In this document: one piece after another, positions 1 through 6,577 of the stretch
How positions within the stretch are numbered: position 1 is the stretch's first letter
Layout of the letters: every line of letters begins with the position of its first letter
Translations under genes and position numbers: made by a program
The notes under the pieces: model-generated
The model's database searches: none
What the model was told of the DNA's origin: nothing
What the model saw: only the letters and a program-made list of their open reading frames with translations
Assembly: GCA_902479095.1 (NCBI GenBank)
Contig: CABSNL010000056.1
Location: forward strand, 1 to 13,582
DNA: 13,582 nucleotides
Origin: an uncultured Collinsella sp.
Lineage (GTDB): Bacteria; Actinomycetota; Coriobacteriia; Coriobacteriales; Coriobacteriaceae
Reading direction: 5' to 3'

Positions 1-20
1 GAGATGTGTATAAGAGACAG
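1..20 (+). other. Tn5/Nextera mosaic-end adapter remnant (artefact)
   Basis: Bases 2-20 read AGATGTGTATAAGAGACAG, the 19-bp Tn5 mosaic end used in Nextera tagmentation libraries. The preceding G fits the read-2 (i7-side) adapter, whose specific part ends in CTCGG. This is library sequence, not genome, so biological sequence starts at about base 21. Any open frame starting inside it (for example at base 6) is spurious. Confidence 0.97.
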
Positions 21-45
21 TGGGGAAAGGTGTTGAAAAATGGGG
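21..45 (+). promoter_or_regulatory. Candidate MraZ-binding repeats upstream of mraZ
   Basis: TGGGG occurs at 21-25 and 41-45, with the degenerate copy TGTTG at 31-35, giving an exact 10-bp period. In E. coli, MraZ binds TGGGN repeats separated by 5-nt spacers upstream of mraZ, which is the same geometry. The array overlaps the predicted -35 element and spacer, so bound MraZ would be expected to block RNA polymerase (autorepression). The first repeat touches the adapter junction, so further repeats may have been lost upstream. The middle copy is poor, and binding is inferred rather than shown. Confidence 0.5.
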
Positions 46-61
46 CGGTTCCCCATATTAT
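33..61 (+). promoter_or_regulatory. Predicted sigma70-type promoter of the mraZ operon
   Basis: TTGAAA at 33-38 and TATTAT at 56-61 are separated by 17 nt, the optimal spacing for a housekeeping sigma factor. Transcription would start near base 68 and give a leader of about 60 nt before the mraZ start at 130. This is the best promoter match in the window and sits where the dcw promoter is expected. The putative MraZ repeats overlap it. Confidence 0.6.
40..56. repeat. Palindromic element copy 1 (GGGGCGGTTCCCC core)
   Basis: Perfect 6-bp arms ATGGGG/CCCCAT flank a 5-nt centre, CGGTT. The 13-nt core at 42-54 recurs at 79-91 with one difference (C to T at the first centre base). This copy lies between the predicted -35 and -10, so it probably acts as DNA (an operator) rather than as RNA. 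Confidence 0.6.
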
Positions 62-76
62 TGATGACGTCGACAG

Positions 77-93
77 GCGGGGTGGTTCCCCGC
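77..93. repeat. Palindromic element copy 2 (GGGGTGGTTCCCC core)
   Basis: Perfect 6-bp arms GCGGGG/CCCCGC flank the centre TGGTT. The core at 79-91 is nearly identical to the copy at 42-54 and lies 37 bp away. This copy falls in the predicted mraZ leader and could form an RNA hairpin. It has no following T-tract, so it is not a classical terminator. It ends 21 nt before the Shine-Dalgarno sequence and should not mask it. Confidence 0.6.
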
Positions 94-129
94 GTACGTG
101 CCATCTGAGTAACCGAGGGGAGGGCGCAC

Positions 130-564
130 ATGGGAATGACTGGTGCATACGAGCGCAATCTCGATGCAAAAGGTCGTCTGTCCCTGCCTGCACCCCTTCG
201 CGAGGAGCTTGGAGAGCACGTTCGCGTGTTCAAAGCCCTGGATGTCGATGCTCTGTACGTGTTCTCTGCCGAGGCCTTCGATAAGTGGGTCGAAGGACTC
301 TTCGCTGGTCGTGAGGGCCACGAGGGTTTTAACCCGCGTGACATTAATGACCAGAAGCTCATGAGGGCGATCAACAAGCGCACCACGTCGATGGACGTGG
401 ACAGCGCCGGTCGTATCGGTCTTTCCGAGTCTCTCCGCAAGCAGGCGAACCTCGACCGCGAGGTCACGGTTGTGGGCAACTACGACCACCTTGAGGTTTG
501 GGATCGCGCCGCGGCCGATGAGGACGATGACGATGAGGCCCTGCTGGACCTCTTCTTCTCGTAA
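130..564 (+). CDS. mraZ: Transcriptional regulator MraZ
   Basis: MraZ (144 aa) is the DNA-binding regulator that opens most dcw clusters. It forms rings and represses its own operon in E. coli. Two AbrB/SpoVT-like half domains are visible, each with the family signature: DAKGR at residues 12-16 and DSAGR at 91-95. Length is typical for the family. The start at 130 is preceded by GAGGGGAGGG (115-124) with a 5-nt spacer; an ATG two codons later is possible but less well spaced. The C-terminus carries an acidic run (residues 130-136, DEDDDDE) followed by a hydrophobic LLDLFF end. It is first in the operon, 20 nt before rsmH, directly downstream of the predicted promoter and MraZ repeats, which fits autoregulation. 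Identity is secure; the regulatory role here is inferred from the family. Confidence 0.96.
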   Translation: MGMTGAYERNLDAKGRLSLPAPLREELGEHVRVFKALDVDALYVFSAEAFDKWVEGLFAGREGHEGFNPRDINDQKLMRAINKRTTSMDVDSAGRIGLSESLRKQANLDREVTVVGNYDHLEVWDRAAADEDDDDEALLDLFFS

Positions 565-584
565 GGGCAAGGCACGGGTAACGG

Positions 585-1550
585 ATGGAGCGTGGGATCT
601 TGACACAAGAATATCGGCATGAACCTGTCATGCTCGGCGAAGTGCTTGAGTCGCTGCGGCTAAAGAGCGGCTCCGTTGTCTGCGATTGCACCCTTGGCGG
701 TGCCGGCCATTCGGTAAAGATGGCCGCGCAGGTGGGGGAGACGGGCCTTTTGCTCGGCGTCGATCAGGACGACATGGCCCTCGAGGCCGCTGGCGCCCGT
801 CTGGACCGCGAGGTTCCCGGCGTTCCGCACCAGCTGCTGAAGGGCAACTTCGGCGACTTGGACGAGCTGCTTTGCTCGGCCGAGGTGCCCGGGGTCGATG
901 GCTTCCTGTTCGATTTGGGCGTTTCGTCACCGCAACTCGATATCCCTGGCAGGGGCTTTTCGTATAACGAGGACGCCCCATTGGACATGCGGATGGATCC
1001 GGGTAATAACACCTTAAACGCAGCTGAGGTCATCAACACCTATAACGAACACGACCTCGCCCGGATTCTACGCGTCTACGGCGAAGAGAAGTTCGCCTCG
1101 CAGATCGCGCGCGAGATCGTGCGCCGCCGCGAGCAAGAACCGATCGAAACCACCGGCCAATTTGTCGAGATCATCAAGGCGGGTATCCCGGCTGCCGCTC
1201 GTCGGCATGGTGGACACCCGGCCAAGAAAAGTTTCCAGGCCATTCGCATCGAGGTCAATCACGAGCTCGATGTGCTCGAACGAGGGCTTGATGCCGCCAC
1301 CAGGTGGCTCAACCCGGGCGGACGTATCTGCGTCATCTCGTATCACTCGCTCGAGGACCGTATCGTAAAGAACCACTTTAAGGAGATGAGCCAGGGGTGC
1401 ACGTGTCCGCCGGAGATTCCGGTGTGCGTGTGCGGCAACGTGCCGATACTCAAGGTCATCACCCGCAAACCCTTGGTTGCCCAGCCTGATGAGGTTGAGC
1501 GCAACCCTCGGGCGAGATCAGCCAAGATCCGCGTGGCGCAGCGTCTGTAG
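585..1550 (+). CDS. rsmH: 16S rRNA (cytosine(1402)-N(4))-methyltransferase RsmH
   Basis: RsmH (MraW, 321 aa) uses S-adenosylmethionine to methylate N4 of C1402 in the 16S rRNA decoding centre; it acts in the cytoplasm. Hallmarks: HEPVML at residues 12-17, SAM-binding DCTLGGAGHS at 34-43, the acidic GVDQDD loop at 58-63, FDLGVSSPQLD at 109-119 with RGFSY, KKSFQAIRIEVN at 214-225, SYHSLEDRIVK at 252-262, and a Cys-rich CTCPP...CVCG segment at 272-284. Length is normal. The start is uncertain. ATG 585 has no convincing Shine-Dalgarno sequence. An in-frame TTG at 600 has GGAG at 587-590 with a 9-nt spacer and would remove only five residues. It follows mraZ by 20 nt and is presumably co-transcribed with it. 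Confidence 0.96.
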   Translation: MERGILTQEYRHEPVMLGEVLESLRLKSGSVVCDCTLGGAGHSVKMAAQVGETGLLLGVDQDDMALEAAGARLDREVPGVPHQLLKGNFGDLDELLCSAEVPGVDGFLFDLGVSSPQLDIPGRGFSYNEDAPLDMRMDPGNNTLNAAEVINTYNEHDLARILRVYGEEKFASQIAREIVRRREQEPIETTGQFVEIIKAGIPAAARRHGGHPAKKSFQAIRIEVNHELDVLERGLDAATRWLNPGGRICVISYHSLEDRIVKNHFKEMSQGCTCPPEIPVCVCGNVPILKVITRKPLVAQPDEVERNPRARSAKIRVAQRL

Positions 1551-1640
1551 GCGCGACCGCGCGATATTGGACCTCCCACTCGCACCATAAACGAAGCTTA
1601 AACACACTACCAACGTACTCGGGATGGGAGGCGGCATATC
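1551..1640 (+). other. rsmH-ftsL intergenic gap
   Basis: This 90-nt gap is less GC-rich in its middle (about 1586-1615) than the flanking genes. It ends with a strong Shine-Dalgarno sequence, GGGAGG at 1626-1631, for ftsL. TTGGAC at 1567-1572 and CATAAA at 1586-1591 resemble promoter boxes but are only 13 nt apart, so I do not call a promoter. No terminator is visible. Confidence 0.5.
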
Positions 1641-2111
1641 ATGGGCTACAACACTTCAAGCGCAGCACTCGCCTATGATATGAACGCCATGCCCGCCTAT
1701 CGTGAGACGCCGCAGGCCCTCGTTGCTCCCCGTGAGCAGCGCGCGCCGCGCTTTGATGTCTACACGGGCGCGGGCCGTCAGGCAAACCAGGCGGTAAGCC
1801 CGGTTTTCATGAGCGTTCTTAAAACGTTTTGCATCATTACGGCTATCTTCATGACGATCGGCGTCGCCCGCGTGGCGCTCGCCGGCGTTACGGCCCAGGT
1901 GCTCAACAGCAACGCCGAGCTTACCAGCACGCTCGAAAAGGCGACCGATGAGAGCTCCGACCTGGAGGTCATGCATTCGGTCTATGGCGCCGACACGCGC
2001 ATTCGCGACCTTGCGGGCGCTTATGGCATGGTGGAGCCCAGCGAGAGCGTTACACTTGACTTTTCGCAGGATGCAGCCGCGGGCGCCAACGCGACCGCGA
2101 CCGCTCAGTAG
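1641..2111 (+). CDS. ftsL: FtsL-like cell division protein
   Basis: This 156-aa bitopic membrane protein sits where ftsL belongs, between rsmH and the class B PBP gene. FtsL forms a coiled-coil complex with FtsB/DivIC and FtsQ and helps activate FtsW-FtsI at the septum. Visible parts: a cytoplasmic tail of about 57 residues, one transmembrane segment at about 58-81, a probable coiled coil at about 84-112, and an extracytoplasmic end with IRDLAGAYGMVEP at 121-133, resembling the membrane-distal FtsL signature. The last residues are Ala/Thr-rich. GGGAGG at 1626-1631 sets the start with a 9-nt spacer. The tail contains YxGxGRQ at 41-47, which recurs in the tail of the neighbouring PBP. FtsL sequences diverge widely, so the call rests on topology and position more than on conserved residues. 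Confidence 0.8.
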   Translation: MGYNTSSAALAYDMNAMPAYRETPQALVAPREQRAPRFDVYTGAGRQANQAVSPVFMSVLKTFCIITAIFMTIGVARVALAGVTAQVLNSNAELTSTLEKATDESSDLEVMHSVYGADTRIRDLAGAYGMVEPSESVTLDFSQDAAAGANATATAQ

Positions 2112-2128
2112 CAAGACGGTAGCTGAGT

Positions 2129-3994
2129 ATGACAAATGACTATCGCCGCGGTTCCGATGGGGGCCGCGGTTCTGGACGTCCCTCGTCGCGGGGACGTTCT
2201 GGTTATCAAGGAACGGGTCGGCAATCTTACAACGCCGGGCAGTCCCGTGGCAACGACCCGGCGTCGCGACTTCGCGGCTCGGGCGGCCCTCAAGTGCATA
2301 ACACCAGGTCGCGCAAGAGTCCGTCGACCGAATGGCTCACAGGCGCACCTCTGCCTCGCCGCAAAGCCGTCATGGGCTTCATCGGGCTTGGCTTGGGCTT
2401 GGGCGTCTTTCGCCTTGCCGACTATCAAATTGTCGAAGCCGATAAACTGCGCGAGCGTGCCGATGCGCGCCGCCTGCTTGCGCAGACCCTCTATGCCAAA
2501 CGCGGCACCATCTACGACCGCAACGGCAACGTGTTGGCGTCGTCGGTCGAATGTCGCAACATCGCCGTGAACCCGCAGCTTGTCGAGGATGTCGACAAGA
2601 CGGTGTCGGCGCTGGTCAAGGCAACTGGAATCGATAAAAAGACCTGCCGCAAGCTCGTTGAGTCCGATGGAACCTGGGTGTATATCAAGCGCCAGGTGGA
2701 CGAAGACGATGTTGCGGCGCTGGAGAAGAAGAACCTGCCCGGCGTGCTTTTTGAGCAGGCCATGAAGCGCGTATATCCATACGGCAATCTGGCATCGCAG
2801 GTGCTGGGTGTAGTGAATGTAGACAACGACGGCTTGACGGGTCTCGAAAAGCAATACAACAAGCTTCTGACCGGCACGAACGGTTCCCTCGTACGCGAGC
2901 GCGCGAGGGACGGCAGCTATATCGCGGGCGGTGCCTATAAAAAGGTGGCTGCGGTCGACGGCGTTGATATCGTGACGACGCTCGACGTCAATATCCAGCG
3001 TGCGGCCGAGGATGCCCTGGCAGAGGCAGTTGAGAAGACTAAGGCCAAGAACGGCTCGGCGCTGGTCACCGATCCTACGACAGGCGAGATTTTGGCAGCC
3101 TGCTCGTACCCGACCTACGACCAGACCGATCTGGAGAATGCCAAGACCGAGGATATGAATCTGCGCCTGGTCACCGACGCCTACGAGCCCGGCTCGGTCT
3201 TTAAGACGCTCGTGGCGGGCGCCGGCTTCGACTTGGGCGTCGTGCGATCGAGTACGTCGTTTGAGGTGCCGGCGAGCATTAAGGTGGGCGACGATACCGT
3301 CACCGATGCCGACAAGCGCGACTATGCCATGACCATGGATGTGCGCGAGATGATGCGCCGTTCGTCCAACGTGGGCTTTGTCCTAGTGGGGCGCAAGATC
3401 GGTGCCGACGACTTTGCCGCCTATGTGGACAAGTGGGGCATCGGTCACAGCTCGGGTGTCGATTTTCCGGGCGAGAGCCTGGGTATCGTCAAGGAGCGTG
3501 ACCAGTATGACGGCGCCACGCTGGGCTCGATGAGCTTTGGACAGGCACTGTCCGTCTCGCCGATTGAGGTCGCACGTGCCGTGGGCGGTATCGCCAACGG
3601 CGGCGTGATGATGACCCCGCACTTCTATAAGTCCAGCAAGGGCGACGAGAAGGACTGGGGCGAAGGCGAGCGCGCGATTTCTGAGGATGCTGCATCCCAG
3701 GTGACATCGTGCATGCAGACGGTCGTGTCCGAGGGAACGGGCGTTGGCGGCGCGGTTGACGGCTATGACGTGGCGGGTAAGACCGGTACGGCCGAACGTG
3801 CCGACGAGAACGGCGGCTACCTCAAGGAGAACTACATGTCGTCCTTTATGGGCTTTGCACCGGCACAATCGCCCAAGGTGCTGTGCTATATCACGCTCGA
3901 CGGAACGCCGAGCGGCTCAGATGCCGCTGCGGTGCCGTTCCAGTCCATTATGGCCAACGCGCTCGACGTGCTGGGTATCCCGCACACGAAGTAG
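2129..3994 (+). CDS. ftsI: Class B penicillin-binding protein, septal transpeptidase FtsI/PBP3
   Basis: This class B PBP (621 aa) cross-links peptidoglycan stem peptides at the division site, working with FtsW. Order of parts: a cytoplasmic Arg/Gly/Ser-rich low-complexity tail (about 1-78), a membrane anchor at about 80-98, a PBP dimerisation domain from about 118 with RGTIYDRNG at 125-133, and the transpeptidase domain from about 300. Catalytic motifs are complete: S356-V-F-K359 (nucleophile Ser356), S412-S-N414 and K551-T-G553. TLDVNIQ at 284-290 is also typical. It ends about 70 residues after KTG, so there are no PASTA domains. It starts 17 nt after ftsL without a strong Shine-Dalgarno sequence, which suggests translational coupling. 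Position after ftsL and before mur genes supports the septal FtsI type over the elongation type. murE does not follow it, unlike many dcw clusters. Confidence 0.93.
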   Translation: MTNDYRRGSDGGRGSGRPSSRGRSGYQGTGRQSYNAGQSRGNDPASRLRGSGGPQVHNTRSRKSPSTEWLTGAPLPRRKAVMGFIGLGLGLGVFRLADYQIVEADKLRERADARRLLAQTLYAKRGTIYDRNGNVLASSVECRNIAVNPQLVEDVDKTVSALVKATGIDKKTCRKLVESDGTWVYIKRQVDEDDVAALEKKNLPGVLFEQAMKRVYPYGNLASQVLGVVNVDNDGLTGLEKQYNKLLTGTNGSLVRERARDGSYIAGGAYKKVAAVDGVDIVTTLDVNIQRAAEDALAEAVEKTKAKNGSALVTDPTTGEILAACSYPTYDQTDLENAKTEDMNLRLVTDAYEPGSVFKTLVAGAGFDLGVVRSSTSFEVPASIKVGDDTVTDADKRDYAMTMDVREMMRRSSNVGFVLVGRKIGADDFAAYVDKWGIGHSSGVDFPGESLGIVKERDQYDGATLGSMSFGQALSVSPIEVARAVGGIANGGVMMTPHFYKSSKGDEKDWGEGERAISEDAASQVTSCMQTVVSEGTGVGGAVDGYDVAGKTGTAERADENGGYLKENYMSSFMGFAPAQSPKVLCYITLDGTPSGSDAAAVPFQSIMANALDVLGIPHTK

Positions 3995-4120
3995 GGGGTT
4001 ACAATCTTTGGGGCGTGGTTTGTTGTCCCATATGAGGGTGTTCACATGCCCTGCACCACGCATGTGCGGCGCTGGGATACAATACGCCGATAGCATTATT
4101 AGGTTTACAGGGGAGCTGCA
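3995..4120 (+). other. ftsI-murF intergenic gap with competing inverted repeats
   Basis: This 126-nt gap lies where murE is often found; no gene or recognisable murE remnant is visible. It contains two inverted repeats that share bases: GCGTGGT (4013-4019) with ACCACGC (4055-4061), and CACATGC (4043-4049) with GCATGTG (4060-4066). They cannot both form at once. Neither is followed by a T-tract, so a simple intrinsic terminator is unlikely. A -10-like TACAAT (4078-4083) and the murF Shine-Dalgarno sequence GGGGAG (4110-4115) follow. Confidence 0.5.
4078..4083 (+). promoter_or_regulatory. Possible -10 element for a murF promoter
   Basis: TACAAT lies 37 nt before the murF start, in one of the longer non-coding gaps. 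There is no good -35 hexamer 16-18 nt upstream and the bases before it do not form a proper extended -10, so support is weak. If real, it would give murF and the genes after it a start separate from the mraZ promoter. Confidence 0.25.
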
Positions 4121-5545
4121 ATGATAGAGATCGCCGTCAACAACCTTGCGGCCGCAACAGGGGCCCGAACCGTGACGGGAGAAGCCGATCGGGTATGCCG
4201 CGGGTGCGTTATCGACTCGCGCCAGGTCGAGGAAGGGACGATTTTCGTCGCCTTTCCCGGTGAAAACGTCGATGGCAATGATTTTGCTTCCCGTGCCGTC
4301 CAGTCGGGTGCCGGCGCCGTCGTGATGACGCGTGAGCCCGAGGCCGAGCTGGTCTCGCTGGCGCAGGACAAGGGCTGTGCCATCTTGCTGACCGATGATC
4401 CCGAGGAGTTTCTGCTGCGTTTGGCGCACGCGTATCGCCTGGAGCTTGGCTGCCTGGTCGTTGGCATTACCGGTTCCATCGGCAAGACGACGACCAAGGA
4501 CGTGCTCGCCGCTGTTCTCGCCAAGCGCTATCGTGTCTGGGCCACCAAGGGCAATTTTAATAACCTGATCGGCATGCCGCTCACGGTGCTTTCCGCCCCG
4601 GCCGATACCGAGGTCCTGGTGCTCGAGATGGGCATGAACCATTTCCATGAGATCGAGCGCCTTTCCCAATCCGCCAATCCCAACTTTGCCATCGTGAGCA
4701 AGATCGGCACCTCTCACATCGGCATTTTGGGCAGCCGCGAGAACATCGCCCGCGCTAAGGCCGAGATTGTCCAGGGTATGTGCGCCGCCGGCGACTTCTT
4801 GCCGCTGCTGGTCTTGGGTGGCGAGGACGACTTTACGCCGTTCATTCGCGATACGTTCGCCCAGCCTGCTGGTATCGACGTTATGCTGGCCGGTGTCTCG
4901 GACGATGATGAGGTCCGCGCCCGCGATATTCGTGTTGATGACGAAGGCCGTCCGGTCTTTACGCTCGATTTTGGCCAGGGTGAGACGATCGATACCATGC
5001 TTGCCATCCCCGGCGTGCAGTCCGTTCCTAATGCCGTTAAGGCCGCCGCGGTTTCCTATCGCCTGGGCGTGACGCCCGAGCAGATCGATGCTGCTTTTAG
5101 GGGCCTCACGATCACCGGTCACCGCCAGGAGATCAAGCGCGCCAAGAGCGGTGCCCGCGTCATCGACGATTCCTATAACGCCAGTGCCGAATCCATGGCT
5201 GCTGGCCTCGATCTACTGTGCTCGCTTTCGTGCACGGGGTCTCGCATGGCGATCCTGGGCGAGATGGGCGAGATGGGCGATGAGGCTCCTCGCATGCATG
5301 AGCTCGTGGGCGCCTATGCCGCCGCCAAGAAGCTCGACATGCTGGCGTGCGTGGGTGGTGAGCTGGCCCAGCTTATGGCCGATGCCGCGCGCATGATGGG
5401 CATGGACGAGGACCGCATCCAGGTGTTCTCCGATTATCAGCAGGTGCTCGACCGCATGGGCGGCGCGCTTGAAAAACATGATGTTGTACTGGTCAAGGGT
5501 TCCCGCTTTGTTGAGCTCGACCGCTTTGTGGAAGGTGTGTGCTAG
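4121..5545 (+). CDS. murF: UDP-MurNAc-tripeptide--D-Ala-D-Ala ligase MurF
   Basis: MurF (474 aa) is the cytoplasmic ATP-dependent ligase that adds D-alanyl-D-alanine to UDP-MurNAc-tripeptide. Mur ligase layout is clear. The N-terminal substrate domain has DSRQVEEGTIFVAFPGE at residues 32-48. The ATP-binding loop GSIGKTTTK is at 118-126. NFNNLIGMPLTVL at 145-157 and LEMGMNHFHEI at 168-178 are MurF-type. DDSYNASAESM at 349-359 marks the C-terminal domain, with VLVKGSRF at 456-463. The MurF-type DDSYNA motif, and the absence of the DNPR-type motif of diaminopimelate MurE, separate it from MurE. GGGGAG at 4110-4115 with a 5-nt spacer fixes the start. mraY follows after 3 nt, so the two are almost certainly co-translated. 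Confidence 0.95.
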   Translation: MIEIAVNNLAAATGARTVTGEADRVCRGCVIDSRQVEEGTIFVAFPGENVDGNDFASRAVQSGAGAVVMTREPEAELVSLAQDKGCAILLTDDPEEFLLRLAHAYRLELGCLVVGITGSIGKTTTKDVLAAVLAKRYRVWATKGNFNNLIGMPLTVLSAPADTEVLVLEMGMNHFHEIERLSQSANPNFAIVSKIGTSHIGILGSRENIARAKAEIVQGMCAAGDFLPLLVLGGEDDFTPFIRDTFAQPAGIDVMLAGVSDDDEVRARDIRVDDEGRPVFTLDFGQGETIDTMLAIPGVQSVPNAVKAAAVSYRLGVTPEQIDAAFRGLTITGHRQEIKRAKSGARVIDDSYNASAESMAAGLDLLCSLSCTGSRMAILGEMGEMGDEAPRMHELVGAYAAAKKLDMLACVGGELAQLMADAARMMGMDEDRIQVFSDYQQVLDRMGGALEKHDVVLVKGSRFVELDRFVEGVC

Positions 5546-5548
5546 CCC

Positions 5549-6568
5549 ATGTTCGGCAATCCCTCGTATCCAACGTATCAGGCTTTTTTGGGGCTTGGCA
5601 TCGCCGCTGCCATTGCGCTGCTGCTCATGCCGTGGTGGATCAAGCTGCTCAAGGTCGAGGGTATCGGCCAGCAGGTTCGTGCCGACGGCCCCAAGCGTCA
5701 TTTGGTTAAGCAGGGAACGCCCACCATGGGTGGCGTTGTCATTCTCGTCGCGATTTCGCTGACCTGCCTGCTGATGGGCAAGCTCACCACCGAGCTCGTG
5801 CTCGTGCTGCTCGCCACGCTGGCGACCGGCGTGCTGGGCCTGATCGACGACCTGACCTCCGTTACGCATGGGCGCTCGCTCGGTCTGACGCCTCATGCCA
5901 AGATGATCGGCCTAACCATTATCTGTGTCACCTTTACGGTACTTGCCGTCAACTGGTGCGGCGTCGCCCCCGAGATTCGTTTTCCCGGCGGCCTGACGAT
6001 TGACCTTGGCGTGCTTTCGACCACCATCTGCGGCCTTTCGTTCCCGTGGCTCTACATTGTCTTTTGCTGGCTGATGATCGCCGGTCTTTCTAATGCCGTG
6101 AACCTGACCGATGGCCTTGACGGTCTTGCCGGCGGCACCTCCATGATTGCCATGCTCGCCATGGCTGCCATGGCGTTTTTGCACGGAGACGTGAACCTGT
6201 CCATCTTCTGCACCGCGTGTGCCGGTGCCTGCTTGGGCTTTCTGTGGTTCAACTGCTATCCGGCGAGCATCTTTATGGGCGATACCGGCTCGCTTGCCCT
6301 GGGCGCCGCGTTTGCCTGCACGTCCATCATGACCAACACCGAGGTCGTCTCCCTCATCATCGGCGGCCTGTTTATCGTTGAGACCCTGTCGGTCATGATT
6401 CAGGTTGTCTACTTCCACTTTACGCACAAGCGCGTCTTCCTTATGGCGCCCATCCATCATCATTTCGAAAAGAAGGGCTGGGCCGAGACCAAGGTCGTCA
6501 TCCGTTTTTGGATTATCGCTGCGGCCTTTGGTGCCGTTGGCCTTGCCCTGTTCTTCCAGTTGGGATAG
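5549..6568 (+). CDS. mraY: Phospho-N-acetylmuramoyl-pentapeptide-transferase MraY
   Basis: MraY (339 aa) is the integral membrane enzyme that moves phospho-MurNAc-pentapeptide from UDP to undecaprenyl phosphate, making lipid I. The protein is strongly hydrophobic, with roughly ten transmembrane helices expected for the family. Signatures: KQGTPTMGG at residues 54-62, LIDD with the catalytic-site aspartates at 98-101, NLTDGLDGLAGG at 185-196, the Mg-binding GDTGS region around D245, and the HHH-containing MAPIHHHFEKKGW at 299-311. The start at 5549 lies 3 nt after the murF stop. The Shine-Dalgarno sequence GGAAGGTG (5530-5537) sits inside the end of murF, 11 nt upstream. Length is on the short side of normal, and nothing key is missing. 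Confidence 0.96.
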   Translation: MFGNPSYPTYQAFLGLGIAAAIALLLMPWWIKLLKVEGIGQQVRADGPKRHLVKQGTPTMGGVVILVAISLTCLLMGKLTTELVLVLLATLATGVLGLIDDLTSVTHGRSLGLTPHAKMIGLTIICVTFTVLAVNWCGVAPEIRFPGGLTIDLGVLSTTICGLSFPWLYIVFCWLMIAGLSNAVNLTDGLDGLAGGTSMIAMLAMAAMAFLHGDVNLSIFCTACAGACLGFLWFNCYPASIFMGDTGSLALGAAFACTSIMTNTEVVSLIIGGLFIVETLSVMIQVVYFHFTHKRVFLMAPIHHHFEKKGWAETKVVIRFWIIAAAFGAVGLALFFQLG

Positions 6569-6577
6569 TGGTCTTTC

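Noticed and set aside
77..93. Intrinsic terminator or attenuator in the mraZ leader
   Set aside because: The stem is GC-rich but no run of T follows it, and no leader peptide or anti-terminator arrangement is visible.
6..284. A plus-strand open frame at the left end
   Set aside because: It begins inside the adapter and overlaps mraZ in another frame; the translated sequence has no family features.
1567..1591. Promoter between rsmH and ftsL
   Set aside because: The best boxes (TTGGAC and CATAAA) are only 13 nt apart, too close for a sigma70-type promoter.
5260..5283. Tandem GAGATGGGC repeat in murF
   Set aside because: It encodes the normal LGEMGEMG segment of MurF; the repetition follows from the conserved protein sequence.
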